From positions 1 to 46,232 of the forward strand of contig JAJEFC010000421.1 of assembly GCA_022820675.1 (NCBI GenBank): a DNA stretch of 46,232 bases, in the 5' to 3' direction. A model generated the notes under the pieces. That model made no database searches. It saw only the letters and a program-made list of their open reading frames with translations, and had not been told where the DNA came from. The translations under genes were made by a program, and so were the position numbers. Numbering within the stretch: the first letter of the stretch is position 1; each line of letters starts with the position of its first letter. Origin of the DNA: Vicinamibacteria bacterium. GTDB lineage: Bacteria; Acidobacteriota; Vicinamibacteria; Vicinamibacterales; UBA8438. Of the stretch, positions 16,590 through 24,876 are shown piece after piece.

Positions 16590-18230
16590 TCATGACCGCG
16601 GGTTTTCGGCGTCGGCCGCCGCGGCCAGCTCGGCGGTGGAGATCTCGCGCATGCGGTACTTCTGGACCTTGCCGGTCACCGTCATCGGGAACCCGTCGAC
16701 GATCTTCCAGTGCCGGGGGATCTTGTAGGTGGCGATGGTCCCGCGGCAGAACGCGGTGAGGGCGTCGCCGTCGAGGGCCGCGCCGGGCCTCGGCATGACC
16801 CACGCCGCCACCTCTTCCCCGTAGCGCGCCGAGGGCACGCCGATGACCTGGGCGTCGGCCACGTCCGGGTGGGTGTAGAGGAACTCCTCGATCTCGCGCG
16901 GATAGACGTTCTCGCCGCCGCGGATGATCATGTCCTTGATGCGGCCGACGATGCTGACGTAACCCTCGTCGTCCATGCACGCGAGGTCGCCGGTGTGCAT
17001 CCAGCGCGCGTCGTCGATGGCGGCGCGGGTGGCGTCGTCGTCGTTCCAGTATCCCAGCATGACGCAGTAGCCGCGCGTGCACAGCTCGCCCCGCACGCCG
17101 CGCGGCACCACCCGGCCGCTCTCGGGGTCGACGATGCGGATCTCGACGTGCGGATGCACCGGCCCGACGGTGTTGACGCGCTTGTCGACGGGGTCGTCGA
17201 CGCGGGTCTGGGTCGAGACCGGCGCGGTCTCGGTCATGCCGTAGCAGATCGTGATCTCGCGGATGTTCATCCGCTCGCGCACCTGCTTCATGACCTCGGC
17301 GGGGCACGGCGACCCCGCCATCACCCCGGTGCGGAGCGACGAGAAGTCGGTGCCCTCGAAGTCGGGATGGTCGAGCTGGGCGATGAACATCGTCGGCACG
17401 CCGTAGAGCGACGTACACCGCTCGGCCTCCAGCGTGGCCAGGGTCCGGTCGGGGCGGAACGCGGCGCCCGGCGTGACCATGCACGCGCCGTGGGTGGTGC
17501 AGGCGAGGTTGCCGATGACCATGCCGAAGCAGTGGTAGAACGGCACCGGGATGCACACGCGGTCCTCTTCCGTGTAGCCCAGGATCTCGCCGCAGAAGAA
17601 GCCGTTGTTCAGGATGTTGTGGTGCGACAGGGTGGCGCCCTTCGGGGTGCCGGTGGTGCCCGACGTGTACTGGATGTTGATGGGGTCGTCGAACGTCAGG
17701 CCGGCCTCGCGCGCCGCGAGCTCGCCGTCCCCGACCGGTGCGCCCTCCTCGAGCAGCGCCTCCCATCCGTCGTCGAGCACCACCGTCCGTTCCAGGGCCG
17801 GGCACTCGGGGCGGACGCGCTCGACGATCTCCACGTAGTCGCGCTCGCGAAAGCCCTGCGACAGCAGCAGGAGCCGCAGGCCCGACTGGTTCAGCGCGTG
17901 CTGCAGCTCGCGCGCCTGGTAGGCGGGGTTCACGTTGACGAGGATGGCGCCGACGCGGGCGGTGGCGTACTGCGCGACGACCCACTCGAAGCGGTTGGGG
18001 GCCCAGATGCCGACGCGGTCGCCGCGCTCGATGCCCCGCCGCAGGAGCGCCTTGGCGAGCGCGGTGGTGGCGTCCCAGAGCTGCCGGTAGGTGGCCCGGT
18101 AGTCCTGCGACGGCACCACCAGCGCCTCGCGGTCGCCGTGGCGCTCGACGGTGCGGCGCAGGTTCTCGCCGATGGTCTCCCCGAGCAGGGCCACCGGGCT
18201 GGCGCCGTGCACGTAGGATGGCAGGCTCAT
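16590..18230 (-). CDS. Fatty-acid/acyl-CoA synthetase (AMP-forming, FadD-like)
   Basis: The 546-residue enzyme has the full ANL superfamily motif set: YTSGTTGTPKG (188-198, ATP phosphate loop), YGMTE near 340, TGDLACMDDEGY, GRIKDMIIRGGENVYP near 435 (hinge), and the C-terminal catalytic-lysine motif TVTGKVQK. It should activate a carboxylic acid with ATP to the acyl-adenylate and then the CoA thioester; overall it resembles medium/long-chain acyl-CoA synthetases. The ATG at 18230 opens directly into the MSLPSYVHG N-terminus typical of such proteins. It is 271 nt downstream of the P450 gene, with a candidate promoter in that gap, so it may be transcribed both alone and as part of the cluster. 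Confidence 0.9.
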   Translation of the reverse strand: MSLPSYVHGASPVALLGETIGENLRRTVERHGDREALVVPSQDYRATYRQLWDATTALAKALLRRGIERGDRVGIWAPNRFEWVVAQYATARVGAILVNVNPAYQARELQHALNQSGLRLLLLSQGFRERDYVEIVERVRPECPALERTVVLDDGWEALLEEGAPVGDGELAAREAGLTFDDPINIQYTSGTTGTPKGATLSHHNILNNGFFCGEILGYTEEDRVCIPVPFYHCFGMVIGNLACTTHGACMVTPGAAFRPDRTLATLEAERCTSLYGVPTMFIAQLDHPDFEGTDFSSLRTGVMAGSPCPAEVMKQVRERMNIREITICYGMTETAPVSTQTRVDDPVDKRVNTVGPVHPHVEIRIVDPESGRVVPRGVRGELCTRGYCVMLGYWNDDDATRAAIDDARWMHTGDLACMDDEGYVSIVGRIKDMIIRGGENVYPREIEEFLYTHPDVADAQVIGVPSARYGEEVAAWVMPRPGAALDGDALTAFCRGTIATYKIPRHWKIVDGFPMTVTGKVQKYRMREISTAELAAAADAENPRS

Positions 18231-18345
18231 GGCGTTCCCGTCCCCGAGCAGCCGGGAGGTCGTCGCCTCGCGGTTCCCCTCCCGCCCGACCGGTTTCCGG
18301 CCGTCCGCGCCGTTCGGCGCAGCAGGCTCCTGACGCGGGGAACCG

Positions 18346-18375
18346 AGGATACTGCGACGCCGCCGGCGATTGCAA
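18346..18375 (-). promoter_or_regulatory. Possible promoter for the acyl-CoA synthetase gene
   Basis: On the minus strand TTGCAA (18370-18375) is followed after 18 nt by TATCCT (18346-18351). It is the least GC-rich part of the 271-bp gap and lies about 115 nt upstream of the start. Consensus match is moderate. Confidence 0.3.
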
Positions 18376-18448
18376 AGGACCGCGGCCGGCGTCGACTTGC
18401 CGATGGCGTCGGCCGCGCCGCCCGCGGATTCCGTCCTGTGACGCAAGG

Positions 18449-18468
18449 GGCCGGAGGCGGTTCCGGCC
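18449..18468 (-). terminator. GC-rich hairpin after the P450 gene
   Basis: GGCCGGA and TCCGGCC (18449-18455 and 18462-18468) form a 7-bp stem with a 6-nt loop, about 33 nt past the P450 stop in the direction of transcription. There is no T-run, so termination is uncertain. Confidence 0.35.
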
Positions 18469-18501
18469 GGTGTCCGGAGCGCCGGATGCGCTCGCGGCGT
18501 C

Positions 18502-20496
18502 TCAGTTTCGGCCCGGGTTGCGCGGCTTCATGCGGAACTTGAACGCCTTGGTGGGATGGGCGATGGGAATCGGATCGATGGTGAGGTCGTAGTCGGGCGG
18601 GTCGAGGGTCAGCTCGGCCTCGTGCACGAGGGTGGCCATGGTGACGGCGATGCCGACCTCCGCGAACCCCGCTCCCAGGCAGGTGTGGGACCCGAGGCCG
18701 AAGGGCGCGAACACGCCGACCTGGTGGTGCTCGTTGCGCGGGGGGGCGTAGCGGTCGATGTCGAAGCGCTCGGGGTCGGGGAAGTACCGCGGCAGGTAGT
18801 GGGGCACCGCCACCGCCATTAGCACGTTCTCGCCCGCCCGCAGGCGGTAGCCGCCGAGCTCGAACGAGTTGGACACGGTGCGGGGAAGGGCGGGCGCGGT
18901 CGGATGCATGCGCATGGTCTCGAGGGCCGCGCGGTGGGTGACGTCGAGCCTCCGGATGTCCCGTACCGTGGGGCCGCCGTTGGCGAAGAGGGCGTCCGCC
19001 TCGGCCGTCATGCGCTCGAGCACGTCGGGGTGCTTCAGGATCGAGTAGAGCATGAACGAGCAGACCCCCGCCATGGTGTCGAGACCGGCGATGAACGGGC
19101 CGAGCATCCCCGCCCGGAGGTCGGCCTCGGGCAGGAACTCGGGGTCGGCGCGGTGCAGCTCGAGCAGATCGTCGATGAGGTCGGGCGCGGCGTCGCGGCG
19201 CCGCGCCGGATCGTGCGATGCCGAGACCTGCTGGTACAGCTTCTCCGCCCGCGCCCGGGCCCGGCGGAAGCGGCGCCCCTTCAGCAGGCTGGGCGCGCGC
19301 TGCCGGGTGACGGTCGCGAGCAGGAGGTCGCGCACGAAGACGATGAGGTCGTCGAGGTAGTCTCGGGGCGAGGTGCCGGCGGCGAGAATGCCCAGCTCGT
19401 CGGTGGCGATGCGCTGGAGCGCGTAGTGGGCGGCTATCGGCCGGTCGGGGGGCCAGGCCGCGATCTCGCGGCGCACTATCTCGACCAGCTCGGGGATGTG
19501 CTGCTCGGCCGCGGCCCTCGAGTACCCCCGCTTCATCCCGTTGCGCATGCGGTCGTGCTCGGCGCCGTCCATGCTCATCACCGCGCGCTCCGCGCCCAGC
19601 TCCGCCGCGAAGTCCCTCCATGCCTCGGCGCTCCGCAGGTGGTTCCGCCCCTCCTTCACCAGGAACATGTTGGCCTCGGGGCCGGCGAGGACGGTGATCC
19701 GGCGCTTGAACGCGCGCACGCGGAAGACGGGTCCCAGCCGCTGGTACTCGCGCGTCAGGTAGGCGCGGACGTCGCCGGCGAGGCTGAAGGCGTTGCCGGC
19801 CACCGGTATCCCCGGCGCGGCGGGCGGGGTCAGACCCGCCACCGACCGCTCGACGGCGGAGGCGACCGCGTGGCCGGCGAGCGGCTCCGCGCGAAGCTCG
19901 GTGATGCGCTGCCGGGCGCGCTTCAGCTCGCGCGGCGGCACGAGCTGCTCGAAGCGACCGCAGGCGTCGATCAGGCGGATGAGCGCGACGTCGCGCGGGG
20001 CAGGGACCACGTCGTCCGAGAGCGCGTGCGCGAGGCGGCGCCGCAGGTCGTGATCGGCGTCGTCGAGCACCGAGTAGCGGCGGGCGCCCAGGCCCGCGAA
20101 CCCGCCGTTCTTCTCGACGGCGAGGACGCCGCGGGCCACCAGCCGGTCCAGGGCCGCCCTGCGGATCTCGTCCGCGTGCTCCGCCGTCTGCTCTACCCAG
20201 GCGGCGACACCGTGCCGGTTGGGCTCGGCGTGGATCCGCGCCAGCAGCGGATCGAGGAGGTCGTCCCCGAGCGGCGCGGGATGGGTCGGACGAAGGTGCC
20301 GGGAGCCGTTTCCGATGCGGTCGGCCAGGGTCAGATCGACCAGCACCGCGCCGGCGACGGCATAGTGCACGGCTCGTCGCTGCGTCCGCGGCATCCGGCC
20401 GGTCTCGCGTTCGAGCAGCAGCAGGCAGAGCGCTTCCGCGCAGGTCGGCTCGGGCCGTCCCGCCCTGACGTCTCCCCCCGGGTTGTGCTTCGGCAT
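18502..20496 (-). CDS. GPP34-like domain fused to cytochrome P450
   Basis: This 664-residue protein is about 220 residues longer than a usual bacterial P450. Residues about 235-664 are the P450: I-helix FIAGLDT (468-474), ExxR as ETMR (526-529) and the haem loop FGLGSHTCLG (599-608) with thiolate ligand Cys606. Residues about 18-215 resemble the GPP34/GOLPH3 family: an AEALCLLLLERETGR start, the YAVAGAVLVDLTLADRI helix (45-61) and a helical array ending in a KRARQRITEL helix. Eukaryotic GOLPH3 binds phosphoinositide on membranes, and bacterial GPP34 proteins are of unknown function; here it may target the monooxygenase to the membrane or bind lipid substrate (inference). The frame is continuous, with no stop or obvious start between the parts. 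It sits among acyl-CoA ligase and CoA-transferase genes, pointing to a hydrophobic substrate. Redox partners are not encoded nearby. Confidence 0.85.
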   Translation of the reverse strand: MPKHNPGGDVRAGRPEPTCAEALCLLLLERETGRMPRTQRRAVHYAVAGAVLVDLTLADRIGNGSRHLRPTHPAPLGDDLLDPLLARIHAEPNRHGVAAWVEQTAEHADEIRRAALDRLVARGVLAVEKNGGFAGLGARRYSVLDDADHDLRRRLAHALSDDVVPAPRDVALIRLIDACGRFEQLVPPRELKRARQRITELRAEPLAGHAVASAVERSVAGLTPPAAPGIPVAGNAFSLAGDVRAYLTREYQRLGPVFRVRAFKRRITVLAGPEANMFLVKEGRNHLRSAEAWRDFAAELGAERAVMSMDGAEHDRMRNGMKRGYSRAAAEQHIPELVEIVRREIAAWPPDRPIAAHYALQRIATDELGILAAGTSPRDYLDDLIVFVRDLLLATVTRQRAPSLLKGRRFRRARARAEKLYQQVSASHDPARRRDAAPDLIDDLLELHRADPEFLPEADLRAGMLGPFIAGLDTMAGVCSFMLYSILKHPDVLERMTAEADALFANGGPTVRDIRRLDVTHRAALETMRMHPTAPALPRTVSNSFELGGYRLRAGENVLMAVAVPHYLPRYFPDPERFDIDRYAPPRNEHHQVGVFAPFGLGSHTCLGAGFAEVGIAVTMATLVHEAELTLDPPDYDLTIDPIPIAHPTKAFKFRMKPRNPGRN

Positions 20497-20641
20497 CGGC
20501 GCCGCCGTACGGCCACGGGGCTGGTTGCGCGTCCGGGGCGAGGCCCCGCTCCACGTAACGTACTGGCGGAGGCGACCGCGCGGCGCGCGGGCGTGGGGCG
20601 GGGCGCGATCGTCCGCGGTGGCCGCTCAGGCGATGATTCGA

Positions 20642-22237
20642 TTATAGACCGGCGCCGCGGTCACGGGCTCGGCGCGCGAGGGCGGCGCGGTCCACCTTGC
20701 CGACGGCGTTCTCGGGCAGCGTGCCGACGAGGTGGATGCGTGCCGGGGCGTGGGCTCTCGACAACCGGGCGGCGACGAGGGCGCGGAGCTCGCCGGCCTC
20801 GAGCCCCGCACCCGCCCGGGGCTGCACGAACGCGACCGGGACCTCGCCGAGGTCGGGGTGGGGCCCGCCGACGACGCAGCAGGACTCCACCGCCGGGTGC
20901 CGCTCCAGCGCGCTCTCGATCGCCCGCGGCGACAGGTTCTCGCCGCCGCGGACGATGACGTCCTTGAGCCGGCCGGTGATGAACAGGTAGCCGTCGGCGT
21001 CGAAGCGGCCGAGGTCGCCGGACCGCAGCCACCCGTCGCGGAGGACCGTTGCGGTGGACCCGTCGACGTAGCCCTTCATCACGCTCCCGCCGGCGATGCA
21101 GACCTCCCCCTCGGCGCCGTCGGGAACGGCCTCGCCCGAGCCCGGCCGCAGCAGCCTGACCCGCTGGCCGGGCAGCACGGTGCCGACGCTGCCGATGCGC
21201 CGCGCCCCGGGTGGGTTCATGGTCGACGTGCAGGTGGCCTCGGACAGGCCGTAGGACACGACGAGCGGCACTCCGAACGCCGCTTCGATGCGCTCGTGGA
21301 GGGTGACGGAGATCGGCGCCGAGCCGCAGCGCAGCAACCGCAACGACCTGCGTCGCTCGGGGTCCCGGAGATGCGGCAGCATCCGCGAGTACATGGTCGG
21401 CACCCCGGTCAGACAGGTCACGCGGTACTCCGCGATCTGGTCCTCGATCGCCTCGGCCCGGAAGCGGTCCGCGAGCACGACGGTGGCGCCGGCGAGAAAC
21501 GGCGCGATCAACTGGTTGTTCACCCCGTTCGTGTGGTGGAGCGGCATCAGGTGCAGGAGCCGGTCGGCCGGCGTGATCCCGGTGCGCGCGACGATGCCTT
21601 TGGCGTTGGAGATCAGGTTGCCGTGCGTGAGCGCGACGCCCTTGGCCTCGCCGGTGCTGCCCGAGGTGAGCTGGACCATGGCGACGTCGGCGGTCGTGAG
21701 CGGTTCGCGGAGCTCGCCGAAGGGCTCGCCGGCCGCGGGCCCCGGCGCTTCGGCCGGCTCGCCGGTCGTGCGCGGCGGTGCCCCGGCGGCGCCACGCGAG
21801 AGCGGCTCGGCGGCGAGGCGCGAGATCCGGCGGGTGCGCAGGCCGGCACGGACGAGGGTCGGCGCCAGCGACTCGTGCTCGCCTTCCAGGCAGACGCAGC
21901 GCGCGCGGGCGGCGTCGAGGCGGGCGCGCACCGTCTCGACGCGCGGATGAGGCTCGAGAAAGCAGGGGCAGCCGCCCGCCTGCATGATGCCGAGGAACGC
22001 AGCCACGGTATCGGGCGACCGCGACCCCATCAGGCCGACGATCTCGCCGCGGGCGACGTCCTGCAGGGCCTTCGCGATGCGTTCGATCCGTTCCCTCAGC
22101 CCGGCGTACGACACCGGGCCGAACCGGCCGAGCAGCGCGATGCGTCCCGCCCTCGCGTGTCGGGCGATGCGCTCGCGCAGCAAGTGGCCCAGCGAGGGAC
22201 CGTCGGACGGGTGGCTAGTGGATGGAGACGTTGGCAT
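20642..22237 (-). CDS. AMP-binding acyl-CoA synthetase
   Basis: The 531-residue ANL-superfamily enzyme has LTSGSTGEAKG (190-200), a SYGLSEAT motif, SGDLGRFDADGY, GRLKDVIVRGGENLSP and a C-terminal NAVGKVDR motif with the catalytic lysine. A proline/alanine/glycine-rich stretch (150-175) looks like a flexible insertion. The substrate is unknown. The start ATG overlaps the upstream CoA-transferase subunit B gene by 23 nt, so the two are translationally linked. Paired with the CoA-transferase, it may activate an acid in a ring-degradation or fatty-acid-like pathway. Confidence 0.87.
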   Translation of the reverse strand: MPTSPSTSHPSDGPSLGHLLRERIARHARAGRIALLGRFGPVSYAGLRERIERIAKALQDVARGEIVGLMGSRSPDTVAAFLGIMQAGGCPCFLEPHPRVETVRARLDAARARCVCLEGEHESLAPTLVRAGLRTRRISRLAAEPLSRGAAGAPPRTTGEPAEAPGPAAGEPFGELREPLTTADVAMVQLTSGSTGEAKGVALTHGNLISNAKGIVARTGITPADRLLHLMPLHHTNGVNNQLIAPFLAGATVVLADRFRAEAIEDQIAEYRVTCLTGVPTMYSRMLPHLRDPERRRSLRLLRCGSAPISVTLHERIEAAFGVPLVVSYGLSEATCTSTMNPPGARRIGSVGTVLPGQRVRLLRPGSGEAVPDGAEGEVCIAGGSVMKGYVDGSTATVLRDGWLRSGDLGRFDADGYLFITGRLKDVIVRGGENLSPRAIESALERHPAVESCCVVGGPHPDLGEVPVAFVQPRAGAGLEAGELRALVAARLSRAHAPARIHLVGTLPENAVGKVDRAALARRARDRGAGL

Positions 22238-22949
22238 CGCGCTCGAACCGCCCGTCGGGGTCGAGGGATTGCAGCGCCGCCGCCTCGCGTGCGGTGGGTG
22301 CGGGCGTGGGCGCCGCGCCGGCCGCGTCGAAGTCGAACCCGGTCCGCCCGCGGACGTCGTCGAGCGACACCTCGGGGTGCCAGGACTGCAGGGCCAGTCG
22401 CCCCTCGCGCCGCACGAAGACCCCGATCGGGGTCACCACCCCGTGCAGGCCGCCGGCCGCGGTCACGAAGTCGAGGCGGTCGACGAGGATGCGGGTCGAG
22501 TGCTCGGTGCGCCAGGTGACGGCACGCCGCGCCGTCGGCAGCATGACCGCGCCGCCGCCCCCGCCCGGCAGCCGCACCCGGGGGCGGCGCCAGTCGCCGA
22601 TCACCGACACGTTCGTGCGGCCGAGCCCGTCGACCTGCGCGGCCCCGAGGAAGCACAGGTCCATGCCCCCGCGCGTGCACAGGTCGTAGAAGTCCTCGTT
22701 GGCGAAGATCGCGGTCGAGCCTTCCGCGAGCACCGGGTCCGAGCTCGACAGGGGAATCTTCGACGGCCGGGGCTGCACGCCGCCGGCGACGTTCAGGTAG
22801 ACGAAGTCGAAGTCGTAGGCCCGCTTGGCGAGCAGGCAAGCGAGCATCGGCGGCGTGGAGTTGACCCCGCTGAAGGTCACCTCGTCGGGCCGGACGAAGC
22901 GGGCGAGGTTGGTGACGATGTAGGAGAAGCCGGACCAACCCTCAGGCAC
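22215..22949 (-). CDS. Class I CoA-transferase subunit B (IpdB/GctB-like)
   Basis: The 244-residue subunit has the class I CoA-transferase beta fold with FLGAAQVDGLGRTNVS and GGGGAVMLPTARRAV blocks, the glycine-rich segment of IpdB/GctB-type subunits. With subunit A it should form a heteromeric enzyme. In actinobacterial steroid degradation IpdAB are CoA-transferase-like hydrolases that open the last steroid ring; in anaerobes glutaconate CoA-transferase uses the same fold, so either activity is possible. It has a GTG start at 22949, overlapping the subunit A stop by 8 nt. Confidence 0.82.
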   Translation of the reverse strand: MPEGWSGFSYIVTNLARFVRPDEVTFSGVNSTPPMLACLLAKRAYDFDFVYLNVAGGVQPRPSKIPLSSSDPVLAEGSTAIFANEDFYDLCTRGGMDLCFLGAAQVDGLGRTNVSVIGDWRRPRVRLPGGGGGAVMLPTARRAVTWRTEHSTRILVDRLDFVTAAGGLHGVVTPIGVFVRREGRLALQSWHPEVSLDDVRGRTGFDFDAAGAAPTPAPTAREAAALQSLDPDGRFERDANVSIH

Positions 22950-23823
22950 GTACCGGCTCCGTCACTTCGGCCCGCGCGGGCGCCGCCGCCTCGGCCCGCA
23001 CGCGGTGCGCCGCTTCCGGGGCGCGCCCCAGGTGGGCGTCGAGGTGACGGCCCGCGTCCAGGTAGCTCTCGACGGCCGGGTAGTCGATCTCGTAGTGCGG
23101 CCAGCACGACCCCGGCCACGCGCCGCGCGGGGCCACGCAGACGGCCTGCACCATGAAGCCCGGCACGAGAGTCAGCTCGGGGCAGTCCTCGAACGACGCG
23201 GCGGGAACCAGCTTCTCCGCCACCACGAACACCTGCCGCGCGGCGCGGGTGAGGATGCGGTCCCAGTGGGACGTGCCCCGGACGCGCGCGTCGCCGTGCT
23301 CGTCGGCCTCGTTGACGTGGATCACCGCGACGTCGGGCCGAATCGCCGGGATCACCCAGACGTCCTGCCCCGACCCGTAGGGATCGGCGACCGACGCCCA
23401 GCGGTTCAGCGCCGCGAGGTCCGAGCCGTGGACGCCGCCCACCGGCTGGAACGGCACCCCGTAGGCGGCCGCGCGCAGGCCCGCCGTCAGGGTCATGCAA
23501 GCGTGCTCCTCGAGCTCGATCTGCTGCGTCTCGACCGCGCGGCGGTACCACGGGGCGAGGCCGAAGTTGCCCTCCATGGCCACGATGCCGGCCCGCGCCC
23601 GCGCCACGCACCCGGCGCGGCACAGGATGTCGATGTCGTAGCCCGGCGACTGCTTGACGATCTCGAGGCCGCGCCGGCCCTGGCGGATCAGCTCGCGCAC
23701 GAAGGCGAAGGGGCCGCGGTGGAGGAAGCTGCCCCCCAGCGCCACCGACGCGCCGTCGGGCACCCGCGCCGCCATCTCGGCGAGGGACACGACCCGTTTG
23801 CCCGAAGTCGGTGTCGGCTTCAC
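22942..23823 (-). CDS. Class I CoA-transferase subunit A (IpdA/GctA-like)
   Basis: The 293-residue subunit shows the class I CoA-transferase alpha pattern: VPDGASVALGGSFLHRGP near the N-terminus, a GYDIDILCRAG block and VAVIHVNEADEHGDARVRG in the middle. It starts with GTG at 23823, preceded by GGAGAG with about 8 nt spacing; the ATG ten bases upstream is out of frame. As first gene of the minus-strand cluster it is followed with overlap by subunit B and a CoA ligase. Together with the P450 and second ligase this suggests degradation of a hydrophobic ring or branched acid, which is inference. Confidence 0.83.
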   Translation of the reverse strand: MKPTPTSGKRVVSLAEMAARVPDGASVALGGSFLHRGPFAFVRELIRQGRRGLEIVKQSPGYDIDILCRAGCVARARAGIVAMEGNFGLAPWYRRAVETQQIELEEHACMTLTAGLRAAAYGVPFQPVGGVHGSDLAALNRWASVADPYGSGQDVWVIPAIRPDVAVIHVNEADEHGDARVRGTSHWDRILTRAARQVFVVAEKLVPAASFEDCPELTLVPGFMVQAVCVAPRGAWPGSCWPHYEIDYPAVESYLDAGRHLDAHLGRAPEAAHRVRAEAAAPARAEVTEPVRA

Positions 23824-24162
23824 TTGACCATCTCTCCGTGAATCAGCCGGATTGGCGCTCGACCCCGCCGTGCGGCGGTGCCGCCCGCCCCCGCTGCCGG
23901 CTCGTTGCCGTCCCGCTCCGGCTCCAGGAGTCGGCGCCGTAAGACGGTGCAGACTCCTGACGGAGTTGGTTGGGGCGCCACGAGGAAGCCGAAGGCGACG
24001 ATTGGCGGGCTGGCCCGCCGGTAACGTGGGCGCACAGGAATCACCTGCGAGCCCGCGGAACGGCTGCCCGGCCTGCCGAGCGGGGCCTGCCTCGGACCGA
24101 GCGCACGAAACCGCAGAAGGCCCGTGCCCGGAGACCGGCGCAACCTCATGCCGACCGCCGTC
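23824..24162. other. Intergenic leader of the CoA-transferase cluster
   Basis: This 339-bp gap holds the promoter region of the minus-strand cluster. No gene-like frame was found. Its main feature is the long hairpin at 23925-23959; no clear -35/-10 pair stands out. Confidence 0.5.
23925..23959. promoter_or_regulatory. Long near-perfect hairpin upstream of the CoA-transferase operon
   Basis: Outer arms CAGGAGTC/GACTCCTG (8 bp) and inner arms GCGCCGT/ACGGTGC (6 of 7 pairs plus one G-U wobble) are separated by a single g/a mismatch and close on a 3-nt loop AAG. The 35-nt element lies 102 nt upstream of the GTG start of subunit A and about 200 nt past the stop of the preceding minus-strand gene. 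No T-run follows. It may be a transcription terminator for the upstream gene, a leader attenuator or a DNA operator. Confidence 0.6.
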
Positions 24163-24669
24163 CTACGGCTCGGCCTCCGGCGCGTCGTAGCTCAGCTCGA
24201 CGTACCCGTCGCGCGGCGTCCACTGCACGCGCCGCGCCGGCAGGTCCGAGTCGTCCCCCATCCGGTTGACGTAGACGAGGATCTCGGCGTAGTCGTCCTT
24301 GATGGGCTCGATCAGGGCCCGGGATATCGTCTCCGACTGCTCCGGGTCCTCCGCCTCGACCTCGATCACGAACGCGCCGTGCGCCGTGGCCATGTTGCGC
24401 ACGTACCAACTCTCGTTGACGAGCGACGGCCCGTCGAGATCGGCGGGGCGGTCCGACGCCTGCCCGGGCAGGGCGTCGAGGGTGACGATCTCCAGATCGC
24501 CCTCCGCCTCGCCCGCGGGGGCCGGTCCGCCGGTGTCGAGGGGCGCGCGCCGGATGTTCCAGTTCAGCACGAGCAGGGCGACGGCGCAGCCGAGCAGCCC
24601 GAGACGGAGCCACGCGTGGAGGCCGAGCCCGAGCAGTCGGGGCGTCGAGGTCCGTGGTATAAGTGCCAT
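24163..24669 (-). CDS. Membrane-anchored protein of unknown function
   Basis: The 168-residue product has one N-terminal transmembrane or uncleaved signal segment (about 17-37, LGLHAWLRLGLLGCAVALLVLNW) and then a soluble domain. That domain has an acidic linker (VIEVEAEDPEQS) and a C-terminal part with DYAEILVYVNR and RRVQWTPRDGYVELSYD, which looks like an alpha/beta domain exposed in the periplasm. I do not recognise a family. The ATG at 24669 has AGGAC about 6 nt upstream. It is divergent from the LolA-like gene and ends 339 nt before the CoA-transferase cluster. Confidence 0.6.
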   Translation of the reverse strand: MALIPRTSTPRLLGLGLHAWLRLGLLGCAVALLVLNWNIRRAPLDTGGPAPAGEAEGDLEIVTLDALPGQASDRPADLDGPSLVNESWYVRNMATAHGAFVIEVEAEDPEQSETISRALIEPIKDDYAEILVYVNRMGDDSDLPARRVQWTPRDGYVELSYDAPEAEP

Positions 24670-24876
24670 GACGCCGTCCTGATGTCGTTTCGAGGGCGGG
24701 AGAAGCCCTCGCCTCCCCGGACGTTCCTCTCCGTCGATGTTCGCTGGCGTCGGCGACCGGCTCGAGATCGGCCGCCATCGGCCGGTGCGCCCCGTCAGGG
24801 TAGCACGCCGGAGGCGCCGGGGCGCGGCCGGGGAGGCATGTCGGCGGCACGGACGGGTGGACAGGAGCATGAGTTC

